DNA from: Acidobacteriota bacterium
GTDB lineage: Bacteria; Acidobacteriota; Terriglobia; Terriglobales; Acidobacteriaceae
Length of the DNA stretch: 64,000 nucleotides
Direction: 5' to 3'
NCBI GenBank assembly: GCA_018268755.1
Contig: JAFDVW010000003.1
Span: 339,278-403,277, forward strand
Part shown: positions 42,623 through 50,091 of the stretch, in pieces
How positions within the stretch are numbered: position 1 is the stretch's first letter
Layout: each line of letters opens with the position of its first letter
Position numbers and translations under genes: made by a program
The notes under the pieces: model-generated
What the model was told of the DNA's origin: nothing
What the model saw: only the letters and a program-made list of their open reading frames with translations
Database searches by the model: none

Positions 42623-43237
42623 ATGTTAAAGACAAAGAAAATTGGTGTGCTGGCCCTGCAAGGCGATTTCGACGCCCATCGGCGGCGGTTGGAAGAGCTG
42701 GGCGCCGAGGTGGTGCTGGTCAAAAAGCCGGAGCAGCTGGCGGATATCGACGGGCTGGTAATTCCGGGCGGCGAGTCGAGCACGTTTCTGAAGCTGCTGG
42801 GCGAAGAAGGGTTCGCCCAATTGCGCCAGTTTGTGCTGGCCAAGCCGACTTTCGGCACCTGCGCGGGGGCCATCCTGCTGGCCAAAGCGGTGGAAAACCC
42901 GCCGCAGGCAGGCCTGGGGGCCCTGGATATCGATGTCGTGCGTAATGCCTATGGGCGGCAGCGGGATAGCTCCATTCGAGAGGGCACCTTTCAAGGCGCG
43001 CCGATTGAGATGGTGTTCATCCGCGCGCCAAAAATTTCCCGCCTGGGACCGGGCGTGGAGGTGTTGGCCACCGAGGGCAAAGATCCGGTAGCAGTGCGGC
43101 AGGGGAAAACCATGGCGGCGACGTTTCATCCCGAGCTTTCCGGTGATCCCCACGTGCACCGGGCCTTTCTGCAGCTGGTGGAAGACAGCGAAGATAATTT
43201 CCGAGACGGTCCCTCCAGCAAGCATAGAATTCCTTAG
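42623..43237 (+). CDS. pdxT: Pyridoxal 5'-phosphate synthase glutaminase subunit PdxT
   Basis: The 204-residue class I glutaminase starts KIGVLALQGDFDAHRRRLEE and has GLVIPGGESSTFLKLL (oxyanion strand), the nucleophile Cys in FGTCAGAILLAK and the catalytic His-x-Glu in TFHPELSGD. PdxT releases ammonia from glutamine and channels it to PdxS. The pair is split here: pdxS lies 5.5 kb upstream across repeats, the RAYT and the PQQ genes. ATG was chosen by homology although the ribosome site is weak. Confidence 0.96.
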   Translation: MLKTKKIGVLALQGDFDAHRRRLEELGAEVVLVKKPEQLADIDGLVIPGGESSTFLKLLGEEGFAQLRQFVLAKPTFGTCAGAILLAKAVENPPQAGLGALDIDVVRNAYGRQRDSSIREGTFQGAPIEMVFIRAPKISRLGPGVEVLATEGKDPVAVRQGKTMAATFHPELSGDPHVHRAFLQLVEDSEDNFRDGPSSKHRIP

Positions 43238-43271
43238 GTACAGTCCTGATTCCCCCAAAGGAGAAAATACT

Positions 43272-44288
43272 GTGCAAGTCGTGGCCGGTGTAGACCTGGG
43301 CGGGACTTCAATCAACTACACGCTGTTAAACCAGCAGGAAAAATTCCTGATTGAAGGTTTATGCGAGCATCCTGCGCTCACCAAACAGGGGCCGGCAATC
43401 TGCCTGCAGCAGATTGCCGATGGTTTGCAGATCGCGGTGCAAAAGGCCGGCGTATCGCTGGCCGACGTAGTGGCCGTCGGCCTGGACACGCCGGGGCCGG
43501 CCAGCGCGGCGGGCAAGCTGAGCCTCCGCGGCTCGACCAACTTTGTCCATGCGGCCTGGGCGGGGTTCGATATCCGGGAAGGGCTGGCCGCGAAACTGGG
43601 CAAGCCGGTCTCCTATCTGAATGACGCCAACGCGGCGGCGCTGTGGGGGCACTATGCGATTTTCGGCTCGAACAGCCGCGAGACTTCGGTCTCCAGCGTG
43701 ATTGGCACGGGCAATGGCGGGGGCGTGATCCTCGAGGGCCGCGTGGTCAAAGGCAAGAACGGGTTTGGGGGCGAACTGGGCCATGTGCTCATCCCTTACC
43801 AGAGCATTGCGGACAGCCATGGAATTCGCCCGCAATGCAATTGCGGGCGGGTGGGTGATCTGGAGTCGCTATGCTCGCTGACCGCGATTGAGAACAATAT
43901 CCTGCCGTATTTTCTGCCCAAGTTTCCCGGCCACGAATTGGGCCGGGTGAGCCTGCATGAGGCCGCCAAGCGGGTGCGCGGCCTGGCCGATAGAGGCGAC
44001 GCCTTGTGCCGGGAGGTTTTTCGCGTGCAGGCGCATGCACTGGGTTTGTTCTTCGATGAGATGGTCAACACCTTCGACCCTGACGCCTTCATAGTGGGCG
44101 GCGGCGCACTCGAGACCAGCCAGGCATTTCAGGACTGGTTTGTGAGGGAAATTCGCAAGGCCATGCCGGCACAACGCGAGGAGCAGGCGGATATTCCAAT
44201 CCACGTCATGCCGAATGGAGACACGGCGGGAGCTCGCGGGGCCGCCATCGAGGCCCTGCAGCTGGCGCGGCAAGGCGGCCTGGCGTAG
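43272..44288 (+). CDS. ROK-family sugar kinase
   Basis: A 338-residue ROK kinase. The ATP phosphate loop is VVAGVDLGGTSINYTLL, the catalytic Asp is in YLNDANAAALWGHY, and the family zinc site is GELGHVLIP followed by CNCGRVGDLESL; one of the usual zinc cysteines in CxCGxxGCxE is replaced by Asp. Glucokinase-like activity is likely, but N-acetylsugar kinases look similar. GTG start about 9 bases after AAAGGAG and 34 bases after pdxT, so they may share a transcript. Confidence 0.88.
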   Translation: MQVVAGVDLGGTSINYTLLNQQEKFLIEGLCEHPALTKQGPAICLQQIADGLQIAVQKAGVSLADVVAVGLDTPGPASAAGKLSLRGSTNFVHAAWAGFDIREGLAAKLGKPVSYLNDANAAALWGHYAIFGSNSRETSVSSVIGTGNGGGVILEGRVVKGKNGFGGELGHVLIPYQSIADSHGIRPQCNCGRVGDLESLCSLTAIENNILPYFLPKFPGHELGRVSLHEAAKRVRGLADRGDALCREVFRVQAHALGLFFDEMVNTFDPDAFIVGGGALETSQAFQDWFVREIRKAMPAQREEQADIPIHVMPNGDTAGARGAAIEALQLARQGGLA

Positions 44289-44320
44289 ATGTTTGGTATC
44301 TGCGAGAAGTGAGGTGCGCT

Positions 44321-44728
44321 ATGCGAGGAGCCTGGGCGGTTCTTCTGTCTTGCGTCATGCTGTGGCCCGGCTGCGGTGGTGTGTCGTGCACGCTCGTTGG
44401 TATAAACGTTTCTCCCGCCAGCGCCACACTGAACCATGCGGACAGCGCCAACAATAGCCAGGAATTTGCCGCTTTCGGTTCGCTTTCGGGCCATTGCGTC
44501 TCGCCGGCCACCGCGGCGCAAAGCACGCTCCAGAGCGCCCGGCGCGATGTGGTCTGGTCGGTCTCAGACCCGGTGAATGTCAGCATCAGCAACACGAACG
44601 ATGAGACTTTTGGAAGGGCAACTTGCCTGAGTGCGACGTCGGGATCGGTCACCGTGACAGCGACTTTGCCCGCCAGCGCAGGGGAAGGAAAGACGCTGGC
44701 AGGGACGGCAACGTTGTCGTGTGATTGA
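44321..44728 (+). CDS. Putative lipoprotein with Ig-like domain
   Basis: The 135-residue product has an N-terminal export segment ending in a lipobox-like WPGC, then one beta domain: VGINVSPASATLNHADSANN, RRDVVWSVSDPVNVSISN and SGSVTVTATLPASAGEG, in the style of bacterial Ig-like group 2 domains that use VSPASATL. Six cysteines suggest disulfides. Such small surface Ig proteins are frequent in Acidobacteria. The ribosome site is GAGG seven bases before the ATG. Function unknown. Confidence 0.65.
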   Translation: MRGAWAVLLSCVMLWPGCGGVSCTLVGINVSPASATLNHADSANNSQEFAAFGSLSGHCVSPATAAQSTLQSARRDVVWSVSDPVNVSISNTNDETFGRATCLSATSGSVTVTATLPASAGEGKTLAGTATLSCD

Positions 44729-44771
44729 GCGTTCTTTCTGGCTGATGGCTTTTGTTGCCGGATGTGGGTAG

Positions 44772-44830
44772 GGGTTCTTCGACTCGTCCATACTTCGCTT
44801 CGCGAAGTGTGGACATCGCTCAGAATGACA
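44772..44830. repeat. CTTCGACT-CGCTCAGAATGAC type repeat with inserted hairpin
   Basis: TTCTTCGACTC and CGCTCAGAATGAC flank a hairpin GTCCATACTTCG / CGAAGTGTGGAC (11 of 12 paired). Related to the inverted repeat at 38068. Confidence 0.7.
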
Positions 44831-44833
44831 GCA

Positions 44834-44861
44834 TAAGAAAAGGCGGCCCGCGGGCCGCCTT
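44834..44861 (-). terminator. Rho-independent terminator after the GH3 gene
   Basis: On the reverse strand AAGGCGGCCCG pairs perfectly with CGGGCCGCCTT with almost no loop, followed by TTCTTAT. It lies 18 bases after the GH3 stop codon. The structure is symmetric and could also act on the + strand lipoprotein transcript. Confidence 0.8.
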
Positions 44862-44878
44862 CTGGTTTCAGGGAAGAA

Positions 44879-47116
44879 CTACCGTAAGCTGACGGTCTGC
44901 TTTAAGGGCAAAGTCTGCGACGAGGGGCCGACCTGGAAGCCGTAGTCGCCCGGGACCAGCTTCCAGCCGTTACTATCGACGTCAAAGATGGAAAGAAAGC
45001 CCGGTTCAACTTCGACCGTGACATCCTTCTTCTCTCCCGGATTCAGTTGGATCTTGCTCCATCCCACCAGGCGCTTGGGTGGTTCGTTCGCGCTGGCCGG
45101 CAGCGAAGTGTACACCTGGGCGATCTCCGCGCCGGCGCGCTTGCCGGTATTGGCCAGGGTGAAGCTGACGCGCACGGGATTCCCGGCTTGCACCTTGAGG
45201 TTCGAATAGGCATAGGTGGTGTAGGAGAGTCCGTGGCCGAAGGGGAAGAGCACCGGCTTGTTCCCGGCGTCGTACCACTTGTAGCCGACCTTCAAGCCTT
45301 CGTCATAGTGCGTATCAAAGGAAGGCAGGCCTTCGAGGGTCTTGGTCCACCAGTCAGGATCGGTGGCCGAGTCAGGGACATCTTTCGGATCGGGCTTGGC
45401 GATGGTGAGATGGGGCAGGTCGGCTTCATGGCGCGGGAAGGTGATGGGCAGCTTGCCGCTGGGGTTGACCTCTCCAAAGAGAATATTGGCCAGGGCCTGT
45501 GCGCCGCGGCTACCCGCAAACCACGCTTCGAGGACGCTGTTTACTTGTCCCAGCCAGGGCATGGTGACGGGGTTGCCGGTTTCGAGCACTACCACGGTGC
45601 GAGGATTGGCGGCCGCGACAGCGGCAATCAGAGCGTCCTGACTATCCGGCAGGCCGAGCGAATCGGCGTCCGCGCCCTCGGTCTCCCACTTGTAGGCGAA
45701 AACGACCGCGACTTCAGAGCTTTTGGCGAGCGCAACCGCGGCAGGGATGTCTTCTCCAGAAGCGAACTCAACGTTCGCATTGGGCGCTTTGGCGCGGATA
45801 TTCTTCAGGGGCGAAGTGGGAAACCATACAGGCTTTCCCCACACCGTGGCGCCTTTCCCCGGAGGCATAATGACGTTGCCGCCGGGAGGATCGACCTGCG
45901 CCGAACCTCCGCCCGAGATCATGCCAACATCGGAGTGCCCGCCGATTACGGCGATGCTCCGGATCCTGGCAGCATCCAGCGGCAACAGGGCCTTCTCGTT
46001 CTTCAGCAGCACCATACTGCCTTCGGCGATGCGCTGGGCAACTTCGAATCCCCCCTCGACATCTACCACGCTCTTCTGCGGCGGATCATCAATCACACCG
46101 GTGGCGAACATGGAACGCAGAATGCGATGGACGTGGTCATTCAATTCGGCCGTCGAAGTCTTTCCCGATTCCACCGCTTTCTTATACGGCTCGCCATAAA
46201 AGTATTCGCCAGGCTCTTCATGGTCGAGCCCGGCAGCGGAAGCTTTTGCCGTGCTGTGCGTGCCGCCCCAATCGGAGAGCACGAAGCCCTTGAACTTCCA
46301 TGCGTTCTTCAGCACGTCGGTGAGCAGATATTTGTTCTCGCAGGCGTAGTCGCCGTTCAGGCGATTGTAAGAACACATGACCCCGGCGGCCTCGGAGTCC
46401 CGCAGGCCGATCTCAAAGGCCAGCAGATCGGTCTCCCGCATGGAGCGCTTGTCGATGATGATGTTGACCGCATTGCGGCCGCTTTCCTGATTGTTCAGCG
46501 CATAGTGCTTCAGGTCGCCCAGCACATGCTGCGCCTGTAAACCCTTCATGACCTGCCCCACCATGCGTCCGGCCAGGATGGGGTCTTCGCCGAGATACTC
46601 AAAGTTGCGGCCATTGCGCGGTTCGCGGGTCAGGTTTACGCCGCCGCCCAGCGACATGTTGTAACCCTGGGCGCGCAGCTCACGGCCAATCAGCGCGCCA
46701 TACGCATAAGCCTCCTTCAGGTCCCAACTGGCGGCGCTGGCCAGATTGTTGGGCAGGGCGGTGGAGTAGCGTCCGTTTTCACCGCTGCTGCGCACCCCGT
46801 AGGCGGCGTCCGACATGTTGATATCGGGAATGCCGAGACGGCGAACACCCACTACGTAGCCGGCACCGCCATTCGACTGCGCGTGCAGAGGACTGACCGG
46901 ACCGAGCCCCACCATGCCCGTGCCGTGCAACAGGCTGATTTTCTCGTCGAGGGTCATCTGTTGCAAGACCAGCTCCGCCCGCTGGTCGGGCGAGAGGCTG
47001 GTATTCATCCAGGGCCGGTCGGGAGGAGCAGTTTGAGTCCAGGCGGAAATTGCCAGGACCAGCACCAGAGCAGCACGCGCAACCAGGCGCGAAAAGGACA
47101 TGAACGACTTGGTCAT
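44879..47116 (-). CDS. Secreted glycoside hydrolase family 3 beta-glucosidase
   Basis: The 745-residue enzyme: signal peptide (LVARAALVLVLAISAWTQ), GH3 TIM barrel (about residues 45-330) with KHYALNNQESGRN and the nucleophile Asp in GFVLSDWGGTHS, then the GH3 C-terminal alpha/beta sandwich (IAVIGGHSDVGMISGGGSAQ, about 365-590), and a fibronectin III-like domain at the end (GFLSIFDVDSNGWKLVPGDY). Family members cleave beta-glucosides or xylosides from plant oligosaccharides. It is transcribed alone, divergent from the ArsR gene and followed by a strong terminator. Confidence 0.95.
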   Translation of the reverse strand: MTKSFMSFSRLVARAALVLVLAISAWTQTAPPDRPWMNTSLSPDQRAELVLQQMTLDEKISLLHGTGMVGLGPVSPLHAQSNGGAGYVVGVRRLGIPDINMSDAAYGVRSSGENGRYSTALPNNLASAASWDLKEAYAYGALIGRELRAQGYNMSLGGGVNLTREPRNGRNFEYLGEDPILAGRMVGQVMKGLQAQHVLGDLKHYALNNQESGRNAVNIIIDKRSMRETDLLAFEIGLRDSEAAGVMCSYNRLNGDYACENKYLLTDVLKNAWKFKGFVLSDWGGTHSTAKASAAGLDHEEPGEYFYGEPYKKAVESGKTSTAELNDHVHRILRSMFATGVIDDPPQKSVVDVEGGFEVAQRIAEGSMVLLKNEKALLPLDAARIRSIAVIGGHSDVGMISGGGSAQVDPPGGNVIMPPGKGATVWGKPVWFPTSPLKNIRAKAPNANVEFASGEDIPAAVALAKSSEVAVVFAYKWETEGADADSLGLPDSQDALIAAVAAANPRTVVVLETGNPVTMPWLGQVNSVLEAWFAGSRGAQALANILFGEVNPSGKLPITFPRHEADLPHLTIAKPDPKDVPDSATDPDWWTKTLEGLPSFDTHYDEGLKVGYKWYDAGNKPVLFPFGHGLSYTTYAYSNLKVQAGNPVRVSFTLANTGKRAGAEIAQVYTSLPASANEPPKRLVGWSKIQLNPGEKKDVTVEVEPGFLSIFDVDSNGWKLVPGDYGFQVGPSSQTLPLKQTVSLR

Positions 47117-47231
47117 AATGTTCCTCGGCGAGCAGGGAATCTCGGGATGGTAGCGGAAGCCATGAGAAAAACGATTTTATGCTCGCTTCATTCTAGAAGA
47201 GAGAAGCCCGGCCCCGAAAGATAAAAAATGA

Positions 47232-47278
47232 TTGACAGGATATTTGTGTAACGGTATGGTTACGCATTATGCGTCACC
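47232..47278 (+). promoter_or_regulatory. Near-consensus promoter and overlapping palindromic operator of the ArsR gene
   Basis: TTGACA (47232-47237), a 17-base spacer and TATGGT (47255-47260) make a strong sigma-70-type promoter whose start would fall 7-9 bases later, at or next to the ATG, with no ribosome site. A palindrome GGTTACGCAT-T-ATGCGTCACC (one mismatch, 47258-47278) overlaps the -10 box and the start codon. A repressor bound there would block its own gene. The mRNA is predicted to be leaderless. Confidence 0.75.
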
Positions 47279-47625
47279 CAAAGGTTACATATTCCACAGA
47301 AGCTGCCTTCCAGGCCTTGGCGGATCCTACCCGCCGGGCTGTGCTCGACCTGTTGCGGCAAGGCAGCCAGCCCGCGGGACAGATCGCGCGGGCGTTTCCT
47401 ATTTCGCGGCCCGCCATTTCCAAGCATCTCCGCCTGTTGCGCCGGGCCCACCTGGTGCAGGAGCGCCGGGAGGGGCGGCACCGCATGTATCAATTGAACC
47501 CCGAGCCGCTCAAGGCCGTGGATTCGTGGCTGGAGCACTACCGCGTGTTCTGGAAAGCAAACCTGAACAACTTGAAAGCATTCGTGGAAAGCGAATACGC
47601 CAAGGAGACAGGGAAATCCGAGTGA
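47269..47625 (+). CDS. ArsR-family transcriptional regulator
   Basis: A 118-residue winged-helix protein with the ArsR layout: AAFQALADPTRRAVLDLL, then GQIARAFPISRPAISKHLRL (recognition helix) and wing VQERREGRHRMYQL. No Cys metal site of the ArsR/SmtB type is seen in the recognition helix, placing it with the metal-independent group that is commonly encoded beside SRPBCC (AHSA1) genes. It is probably autoregulated from the palindrome over its start. Three genes follow with gaps of 22-41 bases. Confidence 0.9.
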   Translation: MRHPKVTYSTEAAFQALADPTRRAVLDLLRQGSQPAGQIARAFPISRPAISKHLRLLRRAHLVQERREGRHRMYQLNPEPLKAVDSWLEHYRVFWKANLNNLKAFVESEYAKETGKSE

Positions 47626-47666
47626 CGTTTCAGGCCCCCATTTCCAAAGATTGAAAGGAGAAAAAG

Positions 47667-48170
47667 ATGAAAGCATTTCGCATGGCAATGTCGTTCGCGC
47701 TGCTTTTCCTCGCCACCGCCGCGGTGGCGGAGAGCGGGGCACAGCAATCTCTGGCTCAACTGAAGTCTTTGGCCGGCGACTGGCAGGGCAAGACCGCGGA
47801 GGGAAGTGCGGTCCGCGTTTCCTACAAACTGACCGCCAATGGGTCGACGCTGATGAGTGAAATTCTAGCCGAAAAGCACCATGGGGATTTGATGGTCTCC
47901 ATGTTTCATCTCGACGGCGATCGCCTGATGATGACCCACTATTGCTCCGCCGGAAACCAGCCGCGCATGGTTGCCACCGTCTCGCCCGACGGCAAGACGT
48001 TCACCTTCGACTTCGTCGACGGCACGAACCTGGTCTCGGCAACTCCCGGACACATGCAGCGCGCCGTCTTTACGCTGCTCGATTCCGGACATCACACCGA
48101 AGACTGGATTTTTCTGCAAAACGACGGTAAACAACACAGCGAGCACTTTGACCTGCAACGCATGCAATAA
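47667..48170 (+). CDS. Secreted lipocalin-like hypothetical protein
   Basis: The 167-residue protein has a signal peptide (FRMAMSFALLFLATAAVAES) and a single beta-rich domain: LAQLKSLAGDWQGKTAEGSA, SYKLTANGSTLMSEILAEKH, MVSMFHLDGDRLMMTHYCSA and TFDFVDGTN. The W-x-G start and repeating strands recall small lipocalin/THAP4-like or DUF1579-like barrels. It follows the ArsR gene behind AAAGGAG. No enzymatic residues stand out; a role in binding a small hydrophobic ligand is a guess. Confidence 0.72.
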   Translation: MKAFRMAMSFALLFLATAAVAESGAQQSLAQLKSLAGDWQGKTAEGSAVRVSYKLTANGSTLMSEILAEKHHGDLMVSMFHLDGDRLMMTHYCSAGNQPRMVATVSPDGKTFTFDFVDGTNLVSATPGHMQRAVFTLLDSGHHTEDWIFLQNDGKQHSEHFDLQRMQ

Positions 48171-48204
48171 CATTCACCGGAAAACGCCGCTATGAGGAGC
48201 ATCT

Positions 48205-48690
48205 ATGCCTGACATCATGACGACACTGGACCAGGACACCCTGGTCTCCGAGATCCACGTAGCGGCGCCGCCGGAGAGAGTTTTCCAGGCGCTCAGCGAT
48301 CCTCGCCAGCTTTCGCAGTGGTTTGCAGGCAGCGAGTCCTGCAAGAAAAAGTCCTGGGAATTCGAAGCCCGCAAAGGCGGGAAGTGGCGTATGGCCGATA
48401 TTCCTTCCGCCGCGCCGCAGTCCGGCAGCGAACATGCCGATATCGAGGTCCACGGCGAGATCGTCGAATATGACCCACCGCGCACCCTGGCCTACACCTG
48501 GCTGGCCAACTCGCATCAGAACCGGTTGGTGCCGACGCTGGTACGCTGGGAGCTGAGCCCCATCGGGAACGGAACGAGAGTAAAAGTCATCCACAGCGGG
48601 CTGGCCGGAGAAGACGCGGCGCGTAAGGACTACGCGGGGGGCTGGCCGGGTGTGGTGGCTTCGCTCAAGCAATACGTGGAACAAAACTAA
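48205..48690 (+). CDS. SRPBCC (AHSA1-like) domain protein
   Basis: A 161-residue START/Bet v1-like fold of the AHSA1 group: EIHVAAPPERVFQALSDPRQ (first strand and helices), then SQWFAGSE, FEARKGGKWRMADIP, HGEIVEYDPPRTLAYTWLAN and a C-terminal helix. This group was named for similarity to the Hsp90 activator Aha1, but most bacterial members probably bind small hydrophobic compounds and are regulated by the adjoining ArsR protein. AGGAG is seven bases before the ATG. Confidence 0.88.
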   Translation: MPDIMTTLDQDTLVSEIHVAAPPERVFQALSDPRQLSQWFAGSESCKKKSWEFEARKGGKWRMADIPSAAPQSGSEHADIEVHGEIVEYDPPRTLAYTWLANSHQNRLVPTLVRWELSPIGNGTRVKVIHSGLAGEDAARKDYAGGWPGVVASLKQYVEQN

Positions 48691-48712
48691 CTGCAACCCG
48701 ACAGGAGAACCT

Positions 48713-49228
48713 ATGGCAAGCGCGACCATTACGCCCGACCAGGACACGATATTGGCGGATATTTTCATCGCCGCTCCTCCGGAGCGCGTCTTTCAGGCCA
48801 TCACCGATCCGAGTCAGACCCGGCAATGGTGGGGACAGAAAGATATGTACCGCGTCACGGACGGACAGTCCGACCTACGGCCGGGAGGGAAGTGGTTCAG
48901 TGCGGGCGTGGGAGTAGATGGAAGCACTTTCCGCGTGGACGGGGAATACCTGGAAGTTTCCCCGCCCACGCTTCTCGTCTATACCTGGAACGCCAGCTGG
49001 ACGGAAAACCTACGGACCGTAGTGCGCTGGGATCTGGTGGCGGAGAACGTCCATGGACTGCAATCCAGCGGGCCGCAAAAGATGGGAACGGGCACGCGGG
49101 TGAAAATCACCCACAGCGGCTTCGCCGGAAACGGAAAGGAAATCACCGGTCACGGCGAGGGTTGGAAGCGGGTGTTGGGCTGGATGCAGCTCTTTGTGGA
49201 GCAGGGTAAGACCATCGAGAACCGGTAG
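48713..49228 (+). CDS. SRPBCC (AHSA1-like) domain protein, second copy
   Basis: A 171-residue relative of the preceding protein, with DIFIAAPPERVFQAITDPSQ, RQWWGQKDMYRVTDGQSDLR, GGKWFSAGVGVDGSTFRVDG and VKITHSGFAGNGKE. The two share the start of the fold (APPERVFQA) and look like a local duplication that then diverged, the second having a longer middle loop. The start was set at the Met after ACAGGAGAAC; the longer frame overlaps the preceding gene. Last gene of the ArsR unit. Confidence 0.87.
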   Translation: MASATITPDQDTILADIFIAAPPERVFQAITDPSQTRQWWGQKDMYRVTDGQSDLRPGGKWFSAGVGVDGSTFRVDGEYLEVSPPTLLVYTWNASWTENLRTVVRWDLVAENVHGLQSSGPQKMGTGTRVKITHSGFAGNGKEITGHGEGWKRVLGWMQLFVEQGKTIENR

Positions 49229-49237
49229 AGTAGCGGT

Positions 49238-49819
49238 TCAGCGCAGCGCTCCCTGGTATTGCGAGAGGAGCGCCTGCAGGGAGCCGCCCAATTTGTGAAA
49301 CGGGTTCGCGGAATCTTGCAGATCATCTTCTGTGGCGCTGGCGGTGAAAATGCCGGCATCGGTGAGAACGTAGAAGGTGACTTCTCCTGGCCGCGGTAAG
49401 GGGAAGGTGCGGGCGAACTGCATGCGCGGTCGCACTTCGGTGGCCAGGGAAACGGTTTCGCGGGCAAGGGCACGAACCGAAGCCTGCGACTGGCCACCGC
49501 CGATGGCGCCGCCCCCCTGGCTCAGGTAGACGCTGGCGTTACCGTCGGCAATGGCGACCACCGTGGCAGTGCCGGAGGAAATTCCCCAATCCATCATTAC
49601 CGCGAAGGGCTCGTCCTGGGTGGAGGCGGGCGGCAATCCTAGTTTCAGGCGGGAACCTTGCAAAACTGTATCGCGCAACTGCACATAGAGATTCGGGGAA
49701 GGCGAAGCCTTGTCGCCGACTGGCTGTGCGCGCTGTGTGCGGGCCACGCGGCGGCCGCGCCAGAGCACCCACGCCAGGATCAGCAAAGCTGCAATGAGAA
49801 ATCGAATCAGCCCGCGCAC
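49238..49819 (-). CDS. Membrane-anchored hypothetical protein (193 aa)
   Basis: One N-terminal membrane segment (GLIRFLIAALLILAWVLWRG) with a basic follow-on, a linker, and a soluble periplasmic or cytosolic domain (FAVMMDWGISSGTATVVAIA, SVYLSQGGGAIGGGQSQASV, VTFYVLTDAGIFTASATEDD). No family was recognised. It converges with the SRPBCC gene and is the closest neighbour downstream of the retron RT on the same strand, though 270 bases of repeats lie between. There is no toxin or nuclease motif to suggest it is a retron effector. Confidence 0.6.
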   Translation of the reverse strand: MRGLIRFLIAALLILAWVLWRGRRVARTQRAQPVGDKASPSPNLYVQLRDTVLQGSRLKLGLPPASTQDEPFAVMMDWGISSGTATVVAIADGNASVYLSQGGGAIGGGQSQASVRALARETVSLATEVRPRMQFARTFPLPRPGEVTFYVLTDAGIFTASATEDDLQDSANPFHKLGGSLQALLSQYQGALR

Positions 49820-49862
49820 GATGAACGTTATTTTAGCATTCTAAAATCCGGCTGAAATGTGG

Positions 49863-50079
49863 GGCGGGCGCTCCCGCCCGCCTGTATCTCGATATTTTGC
49901 CGGCTTAGGATTAAGGACAACCCAGGTTCACGTAGGGACAGCCGCCTCGGCTGTCCGGCGGAGCCTAGCTCCGCGAAACGAACCATACCCCTGCTTTCTC
50001 CACCCCTTTGTCATTCCGAATGGCTTCAGCCATGAGGAATCTGCTTTTGCAACACCGCGGGCACGAGTGCCCGCGCCAC
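49863..50079. repeat. Repeat-rich spacer of four short palindromic elements
   Basis: In order: GGCGGGCG-CTCC-CGCCCGCC; GGACAGCC-GCCTC-GGCTGTCC; a unit GTCATTCCGAATGGCTTCAG with GAGGAATCTGCTTTT after it, matching one near 57326; and GCGGGCA-CGAG-TGCCCGC ending in GCCAC, as near 42431. No gene is seen in the gap between the membrane protein and the RT gene. Confidence 0.8.
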
Positions 50080-50091
50080 AAACGCTCCCAC

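Noticed and set aside
49238..49819. Retron effector candidate
   Set aside because: Same strand but separated by repeats, with no toxin, nuclease or pore motif; kept only as an open possibility.
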